From Delftia acidovorans (GTDB lineage: Bacteria; Pseudomonadota; Gammaproteobacteria; Burkholderiales; Burkholderiaceae_C), in contig JAITUC010000052.1 of the NCBI GenBank assembly GCA_031286585.1, positions 45,122-109,121 of the forward strand: a DNA stretch of 64,000 nucleotides, given 5' to 3'. How positions within the stretch are numbered: the stretch's first letter is position 1; each line of letters begins with the position of its first letter. Position numbers and translations under genes: made by a program. Positions 42,368-51,134 of this stretch are shown here, in pieces. The notes beneath the pieces are model-generated. The model was not told where the DNA came from. It did no database searches and worked only from the letters and a program-made list of their open reading frames with translations.

Positions 42368-43230
42368 GGGGCAGGGTTCCCGAGGGGCACGTTGCTCACG
42401 GGGTCGCTCACGGTATCCCTTGCGGTATCCAGCGCTGCGTTCCCACGCACGTCGGTGGCGGGAAAGCGCGGCTCGGTGCCCAGCGGGCGGTAGCGGCGGT
42501 CGTAGTCGGCCGCGTAGAGGCGGCTTTCGCCGAAGTCCTCGGCCTGCAGGCTGCGCCCCACCAGGATCAGGGCCGTGCGCTCCATGTGGGTGGCCACGGC
42601 CTCGGCCAGGCCGCCGACCGTGGTGCGCACCACGGTTTCATCGGGCCAGCTGGCGCGCCAGACGATGGCCACGGGGCAGTCGGCGCCGTAGTGCGGCAGC
42701 AGCTCGGACTGCACCTTGGCGGCCACATGGATGGACAGATGGATGGCCAGCACGGCGCCCGTGGCCGCGAAGGCGGCCAGGTTCTCGCCCTCGGGCATGG
42801 CCGTGGCGCGGCCCGAGGTGCGTGTCAGCACCACGGACTGGCACAGGCCGGGCAGGGTCAGCTCCGCGCCCAGCGTGGCGGCGGCGGCCGCGAACGAGGG
42901 CACGCCGGGCGTGACGGTGTAGGCAATGCCGGCCTCGCGCAGGCGGCGCAGCTGCTCGCCCATGGCCGACCAGACGGACAGGTCGCCCGAGTGCAGGCGC
43001 GCCACGTCTTCGCCACGCGCCTCGGCGGCCTGGATCTCGGCCACGATGTCGTCCAGGCTCATGGACGCGGTGTTGACGATGCGCGCGCCCGGCGGGCAGT
43101 GCGCCAGCAGCTCGCGCGGTATCAGCGAGCCTGCGTACAGGCAGACCGGGCAGGCCGCCATGAGGTCGCGCCCGCGCACGGTGATCAGGTCGGCGGCGCC
43201 GGGGCCGGCGCCGATGAAATGCACGGTCAT
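42364..43230 (-). CDS. cobM: Precorrin-4 C11-methyltransferase, CobM
   Basis: A 288-residue tetrapyrrole methylase that adds the C11 methyl to precorrin-4. The SAM loop is FIGAGPGAADLITVRG, and the CobM/CbiF blocks are VCLYAGSLIP, RLHSGDLSVWSAMGEQ, TPGVPSFAAAAATLGAELTLP and the Lys/Arg-free MPEGENLAAFAATG. The C-terminal 45 or so residues (after LYAADYDRRYRP) are an unconserved, acidic/Thr-rich tail not seen in short homologues. The ATG 43230 overlaps the cobE stop as ATGA (43227-43230). Confidence 0.92.
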   Translation of the reverse strand: MTVHFIGAGPGAADLITVRGRDLMAACPVCLYAGSLIPRELLAHCPPGARIVNTASMSLDDIVAEIQAAEARGEDVARLHSGDLSVWSAMGEQLRRLREAGIAYTVTPGVPSFAAAAATLGAELTLPGLCQSVVLTRTSGRATAMPEGENLAAFAATGAVLAIHLSIHVAAKVQSELLPHYGADCPVAIVWRASWPDETVVRTTVGGLAEAVATHMERTALILVGRSLQAEDFGESRLYAADYDRRYRPLGTEPRFPATDVRGNAALDTARDTVSDPVSNVPLGNPAP

Positions 43231-43724
43231 GCCGTTGCTCCTTGGTTCTTGGCCTGGCTGGCGTGGGCCAGGCAACAGTTCAGAGGTCCGCCCTGGCCCA
43301 CGGCCAGGGCCAGGGTGGCGCTGCCATCGTCCGCCACCAGGCGGGTCACGCTCAAGGCGGAGTTCGGGCCTGCGGCGGCCAGCGCCGCCGCCTCGGCCAC
43401 GCTGCCCGTGCCATAGCGCGCCAGCATGCGCGGCGACTGCGTGACCACGGGCTGGCCCGGCAGTTGCCCGGGCGGCACGCGGACCAGGATGGCCGATGGC
43501 ACGACCGCCGCCATCCAGGCGGCCAGCGCCGGGTGGCCGGCCTTGGTGTCCAGCACGGCCACGGCGCAGATGGGCTGGGGCGCGCAGGCGCCTGCGTCTG
43601 CGCTTTCCGGCAGGTGCGCCTGCGCCCGCTGCCACAGCGCCTGCAGCGCATGGGGCAGTGCGTCCGTGTGCAGGCCCAGGCCCAGCACGCCGCAGCGGTG
43701 GGGGATGGCTTCGTCCGGGGTCAC
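43227..43724 (-). CDS. cobE: CobE/CbiG C-terminal domain protein
   Basis: A protein of about 165 residues of the CobE/GbiG_C family, needed in aerobic cobalamin synthesis though its exact reaction is not settled. Visible blocks are HRCGVLGLGLHTDALPHALQA, ICAVAVLDTKAGHPALAAWM, VVTQSPRMLARYGTGSVAEAAAL and SVTRLVADDGSATLALA. The start is a GTG: 43724 overlaps the cobL stop as GTGA, and 43739 is an alternative. Its stop overlaps cobM. The long upstream open frame is only overlap with cobL. Confidence 0.85.
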   Translation of the reverse strand: MTPDEAIPHRCGVLGLGLHTDALPHALQALWQRAQAHLPESADAGACAPQPICAVAVLDTKAGHPALAAWMAAVVPSAILVRVPPGQLPGQPVVTQSPRMLARYGTGSVAEAAALAAAGPNSALSVTRLVADDGSATLALAVGQGGPLNCCLAHASQAKNQGATA

Positions 43725-44923
43725 CGCTGCCAGCTCCACTGCACCAGCGGCCGCGCAGCCTTCCAGCTGCGCATGCGGCCCAGCGGCTCGGCGCTGGAAA
43801 TCTCCAGCCGCAGCAGCTGGCCGCCGTGCTCGGCCTGCAGTTGCACCAGCAGGGCCTCGGTCTCCAGCGTCACGGCGTTGACGACCAGGCGGCAGCCCGC
43901 AGGCATGAGGCCCTGCAGGCATTCGAACAGGGCCGCGTCAAAGCCACCGCCTACAAACACGGCCTGGGGCCGGGCCAGCGCCTGCAGCCCGGCCAGCGCC
44001 TCGGGCGCCACGCCCTGAACCACGCGCAGGCGCGCCTGCAGTCCGAAACGCCGGGCGTTGAGCCGGATGTTGTCCGCGCGCGCCGCATGCTGTTCCAGGC
44101 TGATGGCCGAGCCACCGGCCAGGCACCACTCCACGGCCACCGAGCCCGAGCCGCCGCCCACATCCCACAGGCATTCGCCATGGCGCGGCGCCAGGGCGGC
44201 CAGGGTCAGCGCGCGGGCCGGGGCCTTGGTGATCTGGCCGTCGTTGGCGTACCAGTGGTTGGGCCGGCCCGGCACCAGCGGCAGGGCCGCGCCGCCTTGG
44301 GCCAGCACAGCCACGGCCACGGGTGCGCGGGCAGGGTCGGCGGCCAGGGCCTGGGCGGCCTCGGCGGCGCGCCATGCGCGGCGGCGCTCGCGCGGGCCGC
44401 CCACGGATTCCATGGCCTCCAGGCGGCTGTCGCCCCAACCTTCCTGCACCAGCCAGTCCGCCAGCGCGGCCACGGCGGCGCCATCGCGCAGCAGCACCAG
44501 CGACTGGCGGCCTGGCGACAGGTGCGGCCGCAGCTGCTCCACGTGGCCGGCGTGCAGGCCCAGGCAGACCGTGTCTTCCAGCTTCCAGCCCAGGCGGGAC
44601 GCCAGCAGCGAAAATGTCGAGGGTTGGGCGTGGCAGCGCCACTCCTGCGGCGCCAGATGCGCCGCCAGGCTGCCGCCCGCCCCGAACCAGAACGGATCGC
44701 CCGACGCCAGCACCACCGTAGGCCGGCCACGGCAGGCCAGCACGGGCGCCACGTCAAAGGGCACGGGCCAGGGACGGCCCCGCTCGCCGGCCTGGGCCAG
44801 CGCCAGGTGGCGCGGCCCACCGAAGACGGTCTCGGCCGCGTCCAGCGCGCGCAGCGCGGCGGGCGAGAGGCCGTCCAGGCCGTCTTCGTTCAGGCCCACC
44901 AATGTCAACCAGGGATCAGTCAT
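43721..44923 (-). CDS. cobL: Precorrin-6Y C5,15-methyltransferase (decarboxylating), CobL
   Basis: A 400-residue two-domain enzyme. The N-terminal half is a tetrapyrrole methylase (LTLVGLNEDGLDGLSPAAL; VVLASGDPFWFGAGGSLAAHL) that methylates C5. The C-terminal half is a class I methyltransferase (CLWDVGGGSGSVAVEWCLAG; VNAVTLETEALL) that methylates C15 and decarboxylates the acetate side chain. The fusion is normal for CobL. Its ATG (44923-44921) overlaps the divergent cobK ATG (44922-44924), so the two start codons share bases and the promoter of each lies inside the other gene. Confidence 0.93.
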   Translation of the reverse strand: MTDPWLTLVGLNEDGLDGLSPAALRALDAAETVFGGPRHLALAQAGERGRPWPVPFDVAPVLACRGRPTVVLASGDPFWFGAGGSLAAHLAPQEWRCHAQPSTFSLLASRLGWKLEDTVCLGLHAGHVEQLRPHLSPGRQSLVLLRDGAAVAALADWLVQEGWGDSRLEAMESVGGPRERRRAWRAAEAAQALAADPARAPVAVAVLAQGGAALPLVPGRPNHWYANDGQITKAPARALTLAALAPRHGECLWDVGGGSGSVAVEWCLAGGSAISLEQHAARADNIRLNARRFGLQARLRVVQGVAPEALAGLQALARPQAVFVGGGFDAALFECLQGLMPAGCRLVVNAVTLETEALLVQLQAEHGGQLLRLEISSAEPLGRMRSWKAARPLVQWSWQR

Positions 44924-45698
44924 GCCCCATGTTCTCCTGCTGGGCGGCACCAGCGGCGCCAGCCAGCTGGCCCAGGCCCTGCACCGCGCCGGCATTGCCG
45001 CCGTGTTCTCGTATGCGGGCGTCACGCAGTCGCCCGTGGCCCAGCCCCTGCCCACGCGCGCGGGCGGGTTTGGCGGTGCCCAGGGCCTGGCGCAGTTCCT
45101 GCGCGAGCAGGCCATCAGCCATGTGGTCGATGCCACCCACCCGTTTGCCGCGCAGATGAGCCGCAATGCCTGCGAGGCCTGCGCCGCCACCGGCACGCCG
45201 CTGCTGGCGCTGGAGCGCGAGCCCTGGCAGCCCGGTCCCGGCGATGTCTGGATCGACGTGCCCGACATGCAAGCCGCCGCCGCCGCCCTGCCCCAGGCAG
45301 CCGCCCGGGTGTTTCTGGCCGTGGGCCGCAAGCAGCTTGCGGCCTTTGCGGGTCAGCCGCAGCACCACTATCTGCTGCGCCTGGTCGATGCGCCCGAGCC
45401 CGGCAGCCTGCCCCTGCCCCACACCACGGTGGTGCTGGGGCGCGGGCCTTTCAGCGCGGCCGATGACGAGGCCTTGCTGCGCCTGCATGGAATGCAGTGG
45501 CTGGTGGCCAAGAACGCGGGCGGCGAGGCCACGCGCGGCAAGCTCGACGCCGCACGCGCCCTGGGCCTGCCCGTGGTGATGGTGCAGCGCCCGGCGCTGC
45601 CGCAGCGCCAGCGCACCGGGTCGGTGGCTGCGGTGCTGCACTGGATTGCTCATGGCGTGCTGCCGCCCGCACCACCCGCACCGCCATCCATGCCGTAG
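44922..45698 (+). CDS. cobK: Precorrin-6A reductase, CobK
   Basis: A 258-residue NADPH-dependent reductase that converts precorrin-6A to precorrin-6B. The N-terminal MPHVLLLGGTSGASQLAQAL and AISHVVDATHPFAAQMSRNA, and the later ARVFLAVGRKQLAAF and WLVAKNAGGEATRGKLDAAR, are the CobK/CbiJ signatures. It is the only cob gene here on the plus strand. Its start codon overlaps that of cobL, and its 3' end overlaps the 3' end of cobJ by 49 bp, tail to tail. The last dozen residues are proline-rich. Confidence 0.92.
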   Translation: MPHVLLLGGTSGASQLAQALHRAGIAAVFSYAGVTQSPVAQPLPTRAGGFGGAQGLAQFLREQAISHVVDATHPFAAQMSRNACEACAATGTPLLALEREPWQPGPGDVWIDVPDMQAAAAALPQAAARVFLAVGRKQLAAFAGQPQHHYLLRLVDAPEPGSLPLPHTTVVLGRGPFSAADDEALLRLHGMQWLVAKNAGGEATRGKLDAARALGLPVVMVQRPALPQRQRTGSVAAVLHWIAHGVLPPAPPAPPSMP

Positions 45699-46465
45699 TG
45701 GCGCGGCGTGTAGACCCAGCTTCCCACGCGGCGCGTGGCGCTGTTGCCCACCAGGACCACGGTGCGCATGTCGGCCATGTCGGGCGTGGCCTCGGCCAGC
45801 GTGCACACGCGCAATTGCTCCTCGGGCGTGGACACGGCCCGCGCAAACACCAGAAGGCGCTGCGGCTCGCAACGGGTGCGCAGCAGCTCCAGCAGGCGCA
45901 CAAAGCCTTCGGGCCGGCTCTTGGAGCGCGGGTTGTAGAAGGCCATGGCGAAGTCGGCCTCGGCCGCCAGCTCCACGCGCCGCGCGATCACCGGCCAGGG
46001 CTTGAGGTTGTCCGAGAGATTGATGCAGCAAAAGTCATGGCCCAGCGGCGCACCGGCCCGCGCGGCGGCCGCCAGCATGGCGGTGATGCCGGGCAGCACC
46101 TGGATATCGAGCGCCTGCCAGGCGGCGGCCTGCGCCGCATCGGCGGATTCAATGGCCTCGAACACGGCCGACGCCATGGCGAACACGCCCGGGTCGCCCG
46201 AGGACACCACGACCACCTGGCGGCCCTGCGCGGCCAGCGCCAGCGCCTGGCGCGCGCGCTCCAGCTCCACGCGGTTGTCCGAGGCATGCCAGGCCACGGC
46301 CTGGCCCTGACCCGCCTGCGCCAGCAGGGCCTGCGCGCGGGACACATAGGGCAGGTAGCCGACCACATCGTCGGCCCCATGCAAAGCGGCTGCGGCTTCG
46401 GGCGTGATCTGGGCCAGCGCGCCCGGGCCCAGCCCCACCACCGTCAGGCGGCGGGGGCTCACCAT
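45650..46465 (-). CDS. cobJ: Precorrin-3B C17-methyltransferase, CobJ
   Basis: A 271-residue tetrapyrrole methylase performing ring contraction with C17 methylation of precorrin-3B. The SAM loop (LTVVGLGPGALAQIT) and the family blocks DDVVGYLPYVSRA, VVVVSSGDPGVFAMASAVFEA, LPGITAMLAAAARAGAPLGHDF and AMAFYNPRSKSRPEGF are present. The C-terminus is Gly-rich (DGGAGGAGGSTP). It overlaps cobI by 7 bp at its start and cobK tail to tail at its end. Confidence 0.93.
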   Translation of the reverse strand: MVSPRRLTVVGLGPGALAQITPEAAAALHGADDVVGYLPYVSRAQALLAQAGQGQAVAWHASDNRVELERARQALALAAQGRQVVVVSSGDPGVFAMASAVFEAIESADAAQAAAWQALDIQVLPGITAMLAAAARAGAPLGHDFCCINLSDNLKPWPVIARRVELAAEADFAMAFYNPRSKSRPEGFVRLLELLRTRCEPQRLLVFARAVSTPEEQLRVCTLAEATPDMADMRTVVLVGNSATRRVGSWVYTPRHYGMDGGAGGAGGSTP

Positions 46466-47229
46466 GCGGCCTCCGGCCGGCGGCCCTGGCCGTGCACGAG
46501 CACGATGGCGAAATAGGGGCAGGCGTCGTCGGACACATCGCCCAGGCGCGCGACCTGCTCGCTGTCCGTGGTGCCGTTCTGCACCAGCCAGGCGGCGTCA
46601 AGCCGGCCCGTGCGCTGCAGGGCGCGGCGGATGCGCGGCAGGTTGCGGCCGACCTTCATGACGACCAGCGCCTCGGCCGTCTGCATGCGGCGCACCAGCT
46701 CGTCTTCGGACAGGGTGCCGGTCATCACGCTGAGCACATCGTCGCCCCAGGTGATGGGCTCGCCCGTGGCGTGCCAGCAGCCCACCATGCCGGGGATGCC
46801 GGGCACCACGTCCAGCGGCACCTGGCCGCGTTCGCGCAGCCGGGTGTAGAGATGCATGAAGGAGCCGTAGAGGAAGGGGTCGCCCTCGCACAGCACCACC
46901 ACCTGCTGCTCCTGCGCCAGCGCCTCCAGGCGCAGGCACCAGTCGTCGTAGAAGCGCGCCAGCAGGTCCACATAGGCGGGGCTGTCCACGGGCAGCTCGG
47001 TGGTCACCGGGTACTCCATGGCGTGCTCGGCGGCGCCTTGGGCCAGCAGGCCGTCCACCAGCTGGCGGGCCTTGCCGGGCCGGCCCTTCTTGCGGAAGAA
47101 CGCCACCTGGCGGGCGCCGCGCACCAGGCGGTCCGCCTTGACGCTCATCAGTTCCGGATCACCCGGGCCCAGGCCCACGCAGACAATGCCGGGCCCGCCC
47201 TGGCTGGGACGCGGCTGCCTACTCGACAT
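46459..47229 (-). CDS. cobI: Precorrin-2 C20-methyltransferase, CobI
   Basis: A 256-residue tetrapyrrole methylase that makes precorrin-3A from precorrin-2. Blocks visible: VCVGLGPGDPELMSVKADRL (SAM loop), VAFFRKKGRPGKA, VVVLCEGDPFLYGSFMHLYTRL, VPGIPGMVGCWHATGEPI and VVMKVGRNLPRIRRAL. It overlaps cobH by 11 bp and cobJ by 7 bp. The overlaps make translation of the cobG-H-I-J run tightly coupled. Confidence 0.93.
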   Translation of the reverse strand: MSSRQPRPSQGGPGIVCVGLGPGDPELMSVKADRLVRGARQVAFFRKKGRPGKARQLVDGLLAQGAAEHAMEYPVTTELPVDSPAYVDLLARFYDDWCLRLEALAQEQQVVVLCEGDPFLYGSFMHLYTRLRERGQVPLDVVPGIPGMVGCWHATGEPITWGDDVLSVMTGTLSEDELVRRMQTAEALVVMKVGRNLPRIRRALQRTGRLDAAWLVQNGTTDSEQVARLGDVSDDACPYFAIVLVHGQGRRPEAAW

Positions 47230-47848
47230 GGCTGGCCAGTGCGTTGATGGCGGCCACGGTGATGGCCGAGCCGCCCAGGCGGCCGTGCACGGCCATGCAG
47301 GGCACGGGCAGGTCCTGCATCAGCGCCTGCTTGGATTCCATGGCGCCCACGAAGCCCACGGGGCAGCCGATGATGGCGGCCGGCCGGGGGCAGGCCGGGT
47401 CCTGCAGCATGTTGAGCAGGTGGAACAGGGCCGTGGGCGCATTGCCGATGGCCACCACAGCCCCGGCCAGGTGCGGGCGCCACAGCTCCAGCGCGGCGGC
47501 GCTGCGCGTGTTGCCCATGTCGCGGGCCAGCGCGGGCACGCGCTCGTCCGGCAGCGTGCAGATGATGGGGTTGGCGGCGGGCAGGCGCGAGCGCGTGATG
47601 CCCTCGCTGACCATGCGCACATCGCAGAGAACGGGTGCGCCCTTTTGCAAAGCCTGCGCGGCGGCCTCGGCCATGCCGGGCGAAAAGGCCACATGCGGGG
47701 CCAGCTCTACCAGGCCGGCGGCGTGGATCATGCGCACCACCACGCGTTCCTCGACAGGCGTGAAGCGTTCCAGCGCCGCCTCGCGGCGGATGGTGGCAAA
47801 GGACTGCCGGTAGATCTCGGCGCCATCGGTTTCGTAGCGGTGCAGCAT
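47219..47848 (-). CDS. cobH: Precorrin-8X methylmutase, CobH
   Basis: A 209-residue isomerase that moves the C11 methyl to C12, giving hydrogenobyrinate. The active-site His is H42 in VVRMIHAAGL, matching the known catalytic His of CobH. Other family blocks are AFSPGMAEAAAQAL, APVLCDVRMVSEGITR, AIGNAPTALFHLL and GCPVGFVGAMESKQAL. The start shares a base with the cobG stop (TAATG at 47846-47850). Confidence 0.94.
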   Translation of the reverse strand: MLHRYETDGAEIYRQSFATIRREAALERFTPVEERVVVRMIHAAGLVELAPHVAFSPGMAEAAAQALQKGAPVLCDVRMVSEGITRSRLPAANPIICTLPDERVPALARDMGNTRSAAALELWRPHLAGAVVAIGNAPTALFHLLNMLQDPACPRPAAIIGCPVGFVGAMESKQALMQDLPVPCMAVHGRLGGSAITVAAINALASHVE

Positions 47849-49107
47849 TATTCTTTTGAAAACAGCAATCCCGGATTGTCTCGCACCGAGGCCAGGGTCC
47901 GCTGCTCCTGCGCCCTATCCCCGGCACGGCCGTGGCGCACTACGGAATAGACAGGGCCTTCGCCTTCGTCTTCACCTTCTGCCCGCAGCACCACCGTGGC
48001 CGGCGCCTGCCGCGCGCAGCCCTTGGCGCATCCGGCCACATGCAGGTGCGCGCCGCGGGGCACCTGCGGCGCCAGCTCCAGCGCCAGGGCCTGCGTGGGA
48101 CCCAGGGCCTGGGTGCAGCCCGGCGCGCCGGTACAGGCGGATACACGCAGGCGCGGGTCATGGGCGTGGGTGATCCAGTCAGGGGCGTTGTCCAGCCCCG
48201 CCGCCGCCCACCAGCGGGGCAATGCCGCGCCGGCCAGCGCCGCGCCGGCCCCGGCGTCTTCCACCAGCAGCATGCGCCAGGGCGTGACACGCAAAACGGC
48301 CTGGTCGGGCAGCGCGCGCAGCAGCCGCGCCAGCGCCGCAGCCGGCAGGCGGCCCAGCGGCGCGCCCAGCAGCCAGCCCAGGCCGGGCACGGCACCCGGC
48401 GCAGGACCGTCGCCGTGCAGTGCAGGCTCTGCCGCCACCCAGGCCAGGCCCGGTGGCGGCTGCAGCGCCGCTGCCACGGCGGCCATGCGGCCGGGCGGAA
48501 GGCCCTGGGCACGGCGCCGGGCAGCGTGGTCGGCAAACCAGCGTGCCAGCGCCAGGCCCGCGGCCACGGCCTGGCGGGCATCGGCCACGGCCAGCGCCTG
48601 CTGCCGCCCATCGGGCTGCACCTGCCAGCCGGTGGAGGTGCGCTGCAGCCGGATATCGGCAGACACGCCCGCCAGCCGGCCCGGCGCGCCTTCCACCGAC
48701 CAGCCGAACTTGGCTGGCAGGCCCGCCAGGTCCTCGGCCGCATCCAGCGCCTGCTGCAGGGCCTGGCCCAGCGCATGGACCGACTCCTGCGGCCGGCACA
48801 GCGGGTCGATCACCAGATTGCGGCGGCGCTCACGGCCTGCGTCGGCGTCCAGCAGGCCCACGGCCGCCAGGGCGCGCAGCACGGCGGCGTGCCGCCCGGG
48901 CGCAATGCCGCGCAACTGCACATTGGCGCGGCTGGACAGCTCCAGCGCGCCGTTGCCATGCACCCGTGCCAGCCGCGCCAGCCGCCGCGCCTGGGCCACC
49001 GTCAGGCGGCCCAGCGGCGGGCGCACGCGCAGCACCAGCCCATCGCCGGAGGCCATGGGCTGCCAGGCGCCGGGGCACCAGCCTTGGATGTGGGGAGGGG
49101 TATGCAT
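47848..49107 (-). CDS. cobG: Precorrin-3B synthase, CobG
   Basis: A 419-residue enzyme of the nitrite/sulfite reductase family that hydroxylates precorrin-3A using O2; it defines the aerobic route. The ferredoxin-like half-domains are visible: LRVRPPLGRLTVAQARRLA and LELSSRANVQLRGI. The [4Fe-4S]-binding cysteines are in VSACTGAPGCTQ and HVAGCAKGCAR near the C-terminus. ATG 49107 begins MHTPPHIQGWCPGA, the family start; the open frame upstream is not coding. It is the first gene of the minus-strand run cobG-H-I-J. No cobalamin riboswitch was found upstream. Confidence 0.92.
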   Translation of the reverse strand: MHTPPHIQGWCPGAWQPMASGDGLVLRVRPPLGRLTVAQARRLARLARVHGNGALELSSRANVQLRGIAPGRHAAVLRALAAVGLLDADAGRERRRNLVIDPLCRPQESVHALGQALQQALDAAEDLAGLPAKFGWSVEGAPGRLAGVSADIRLQRTSTGWQVQPDGRQQALAVADARQAVAAGLALARWFADHAARRRAQGLPPGRMAAVAAALQPPPGLAWVAAEPALHGDGPAPGAVPGLGWLLGAPLGRLPAAALARLLRALPDQAVLRVTPWRMLLVEDAGAGAALAGAALPRWWAAAGLDNAPDWITHAHDPRLRVSACTGAPGCTQALGPTQALALELAPQVPRGAHLHVAGCAKGCARQAPATVVLRAEGEDEGEGPVYSVVRHGRAGDRAQEQRTLASVRDNPGLLFSKE

Positions 49108-49288
49108 GGGTTCGGGGCCCCGACTGTAGCGCCGGCGCACCCTGCGTCCCAGGTGCAAGACCCGCATGCGTTCATGAAATACGGGCTTTCTTGATCCAGC
49201 CCGCCCGGGAAGCGGACCGGTGACGCCTGGTCCCCTCCTAGCTTGAATTTGTCAATTCCAGTTGAAATTTAACAATTTATCCCAGGTC

Positions 49289-49319
49289 TTTATCAAATTA
49301 ATCATTTGTTTTTGATAAA
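49289..49319 (+). promoter_or_regulatory. Inverted repeat in the chemoreceptor promoter region
   Basis: TTTATCAAA (49289-49297) and TTTGATAAA (49311-49319) form a perfect 9-bp inverted repeat with a 13-nt spacer, centred about 50 bp before the chemoreceptor start. Another partial copy (ATCAAA) occurs at 49331-49336. The region is strikingly AT-rich. The regulator is unknown. Confidence 0.55.
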
Positions 49320-49352
49320 AACTGATAGCCATCAAATTCTCTGGAAAGCGCC

Positions 49353-51116
49353 ATGAATCTCAGCTCCTGGACCGTCAAAACCAAGCTCTATGCCGCCTTC
49401 ACCGCCCTGGCCCTGCTGGCCACGCTGATTTCCGCATCGGCACTGCAGGCGCTCAACGAAGCGAACCGCAACCTGACCCAGTACGTGGAAGGCGTCAACG
49501 CCCGGGCGCAATTGGCCGACCAGGTGCGCTCGGCCGTGGACCGGCGCGCCGTCGCGGCGCGCAATCTGGTGCTGGTCACCACGCCCGCCGACGTGCAGCT
49601 GGAAACCACGGCGGTCAACGCCGCCCATGCCGATGTCAAGGCCCGGCTGGACCAGCTCAAGGCCCTGGTGGCCGCGCCGGGGGTGGGCGAGGATGCCCGC
49701 GCCCTGGTCGCCCGCATCGACCAGGTCGAGCAGCGCTACGGCCCGGTGGCCATGGACATCGTCTCGCTGGCGCTGCGCCAGGACAAGGAGGCCGCCATCG
49801 CCAAGATGAACAGTGAATGCCGGCCCCTGCTGGCCCAGCTGATCGCCGCCACCGACGAGTACAGCGAGCTGACACGCCAGCGCGCCAGGCACATGATTGC
49901 GCAGGCCACCCAGTCCTATGTGGAGCACCGCAACATGCTGATCGGCGTGAGCACCGTGGCCTTTGTGCTGGCGCTGCTCATGGGCCGGCTGATCGCACGC
50001 GGCCTGACGCGCGCGCTGGGGGCCGAGCCCGCCCAGCTCGGTGAAGTCGCCCGCCAGATCGCCGACGGCAACCTCGACCCGGGACTGGTGCGCAGCGAAG
50101 CGCCCGCAGGCAGCGTGCAGGCCTCGCTCAACGCCATGCACCAGAGCCTGGCCAGCGTGGTCAGCGATGTGCGCGACAACGCCGACAGCGTGGCCCTGGC
50201 CAGCGAGGAGATCGCCAAGGGCAACGCCGACCTGAGCCGGCGCACCGAGCAACAGGCCAGCGCGCTGCAGCAGACGGCGGCCTCCATGGACGAGCTGTCC
50301 TCCACCGTGCAGCAGAACGCGGACAACGCACGCCAGGTCAACCAGCTCGCGCGCGGCGCCAGCCAGGTCGCGGCCAAGGGCGGCAGCGTGGTGCAGGAGG
50401 TCGTGGGCGCCATGCAGGACATCCATGCCAGCTCGCGCCAGATCGGCGACATCGTGGGCGTGATCGACTCCATCGCCTTCCAGACCAACATCCTCGCCCT
50501 CAACGCCGCCGTGGAGGCCGCGCGTGCCGGGGAGCAGGGCAAGGGCTTTGCCGTGGTCGCCGCCGAAGTGCGCACCCTGGCCCAGCGCAGCGCGCAGGCA
50601 GCCCGCGAGATCAAGCAGCTCATCAGCGACAGCGCCACGCGCGTCAGCCAGGGCGCGGAGCTGGCCGACCAGGCAGGCACCACCATGGCCGAGGTGCTGC
50701 AATCCATACAGCGCGTGACCGACCTCATGGGCGAGATCAGCAGCGCCAGCGACGAGCAAAGCACCGGCGTGGCCCAGGTCGGGCAGGCCCTGAGCCAGAT
50801 GGACCAGGTCACGCAGCAAAACGCCGCCCTGGTGGAGGAAAGCGCGGCGGCGGCCTCCAGCCTCAAGTCCCAGGCCCAGCGCCTGGTGCAGGCCGTGGCC
50901 ATCTTCCGCCTGGGCCATCAGGGCGTTGCGCCCAAGCAGGCGGGTTTTCAGGCGCCGCTGCCGGCGTCCGTGCCCACACGCGCGGCCACGGCATCTGCGC
51001 TGGCCCCGGCCAGGCCTGCGCCGGAACAACCCTCAGCCGGTGCGCGCCCTGCACGACCTGTACGTCTCGCTGCGGCCAAACCGTCTGCCGAATCGCAGGA
51101 CTGGACCAGCTTCTGA
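49353..51116 (+). CDS. Methyl-accepting chemotaxis protein
   Basis: A 587-residue chemoreceptor. Transmembrane segment 1 is about residues 10-32, a helical-bundle periplasmic sensor follows (about 33-190), TM2 is about 191-213, then HAMP and the signalling hairpin with the invariant tip IDSIAFQTNILALNAAVEAARAGEQGKGF (core QTNILALNAAVEAARAGE). The C-terminal Pro/Ala-rich linker ends in SQDWTSF, an xWxxF-like pentapeptide that may tether CheR/CheB methylation enzymes. The ligand is unknown. No che genes are adjacent. A FecR-like gene begins 18 bp after the stop. Confidence 0.93.
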   Translation: MNLSSWTVKTKLYAAFTALALLATLISASALQALNEANRNLTQYVEGVNARAQLADQVRSAVDRRAVAARNLVLVTTPADVQLETTAVNAAHADVKARLDQLKALVAAPGVGEDARALVARIDQVEQRYGPVAMDIVSLALRQDKEAAIAKMNSECRPLLAQLIAATDEYSELTRQRARHMIAQATQSYVEHRNMLIGVSTVAFVLALLMGRLIARGLTRALGAEPAQLGEVARQIADGNLDPGLVRSEAPAGSVQASLNAMHQSLASVVSDVRDNADSVALASEEIAKGNADLSRRTEQQASALQQTAASMDELSSTVQQNADNARQVNQLARGASQVAAKGGSVVQEVVGAMQDIHASSRQIGDIVGVIDSIAFQTNILALNAAVEAARAGEQGKGFAVVAAEVRTLAQRSAQAAREIKQLISDSATRVSQGAELADQAGTTMAEVLQSIQRVTDLMGEISSASDEQSTGVAQVGQALSQMDQVTQQNAALVEESAAAASSLKSQAQRLVQAVAIFRLGHQGVAPKQAGFQAPLPASVPTRAATASALAPARPAPEQPSAGARPARPVRLAAAKPSAESQDWTSF

Positions 51117-51134
51117 GGCCGGGAATCCGCACGC

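Noticed and set aside
49108..49352. Possible cobalamin riboswitch before cobG
   Set aside because: No B12-box core found on either strand by eye.
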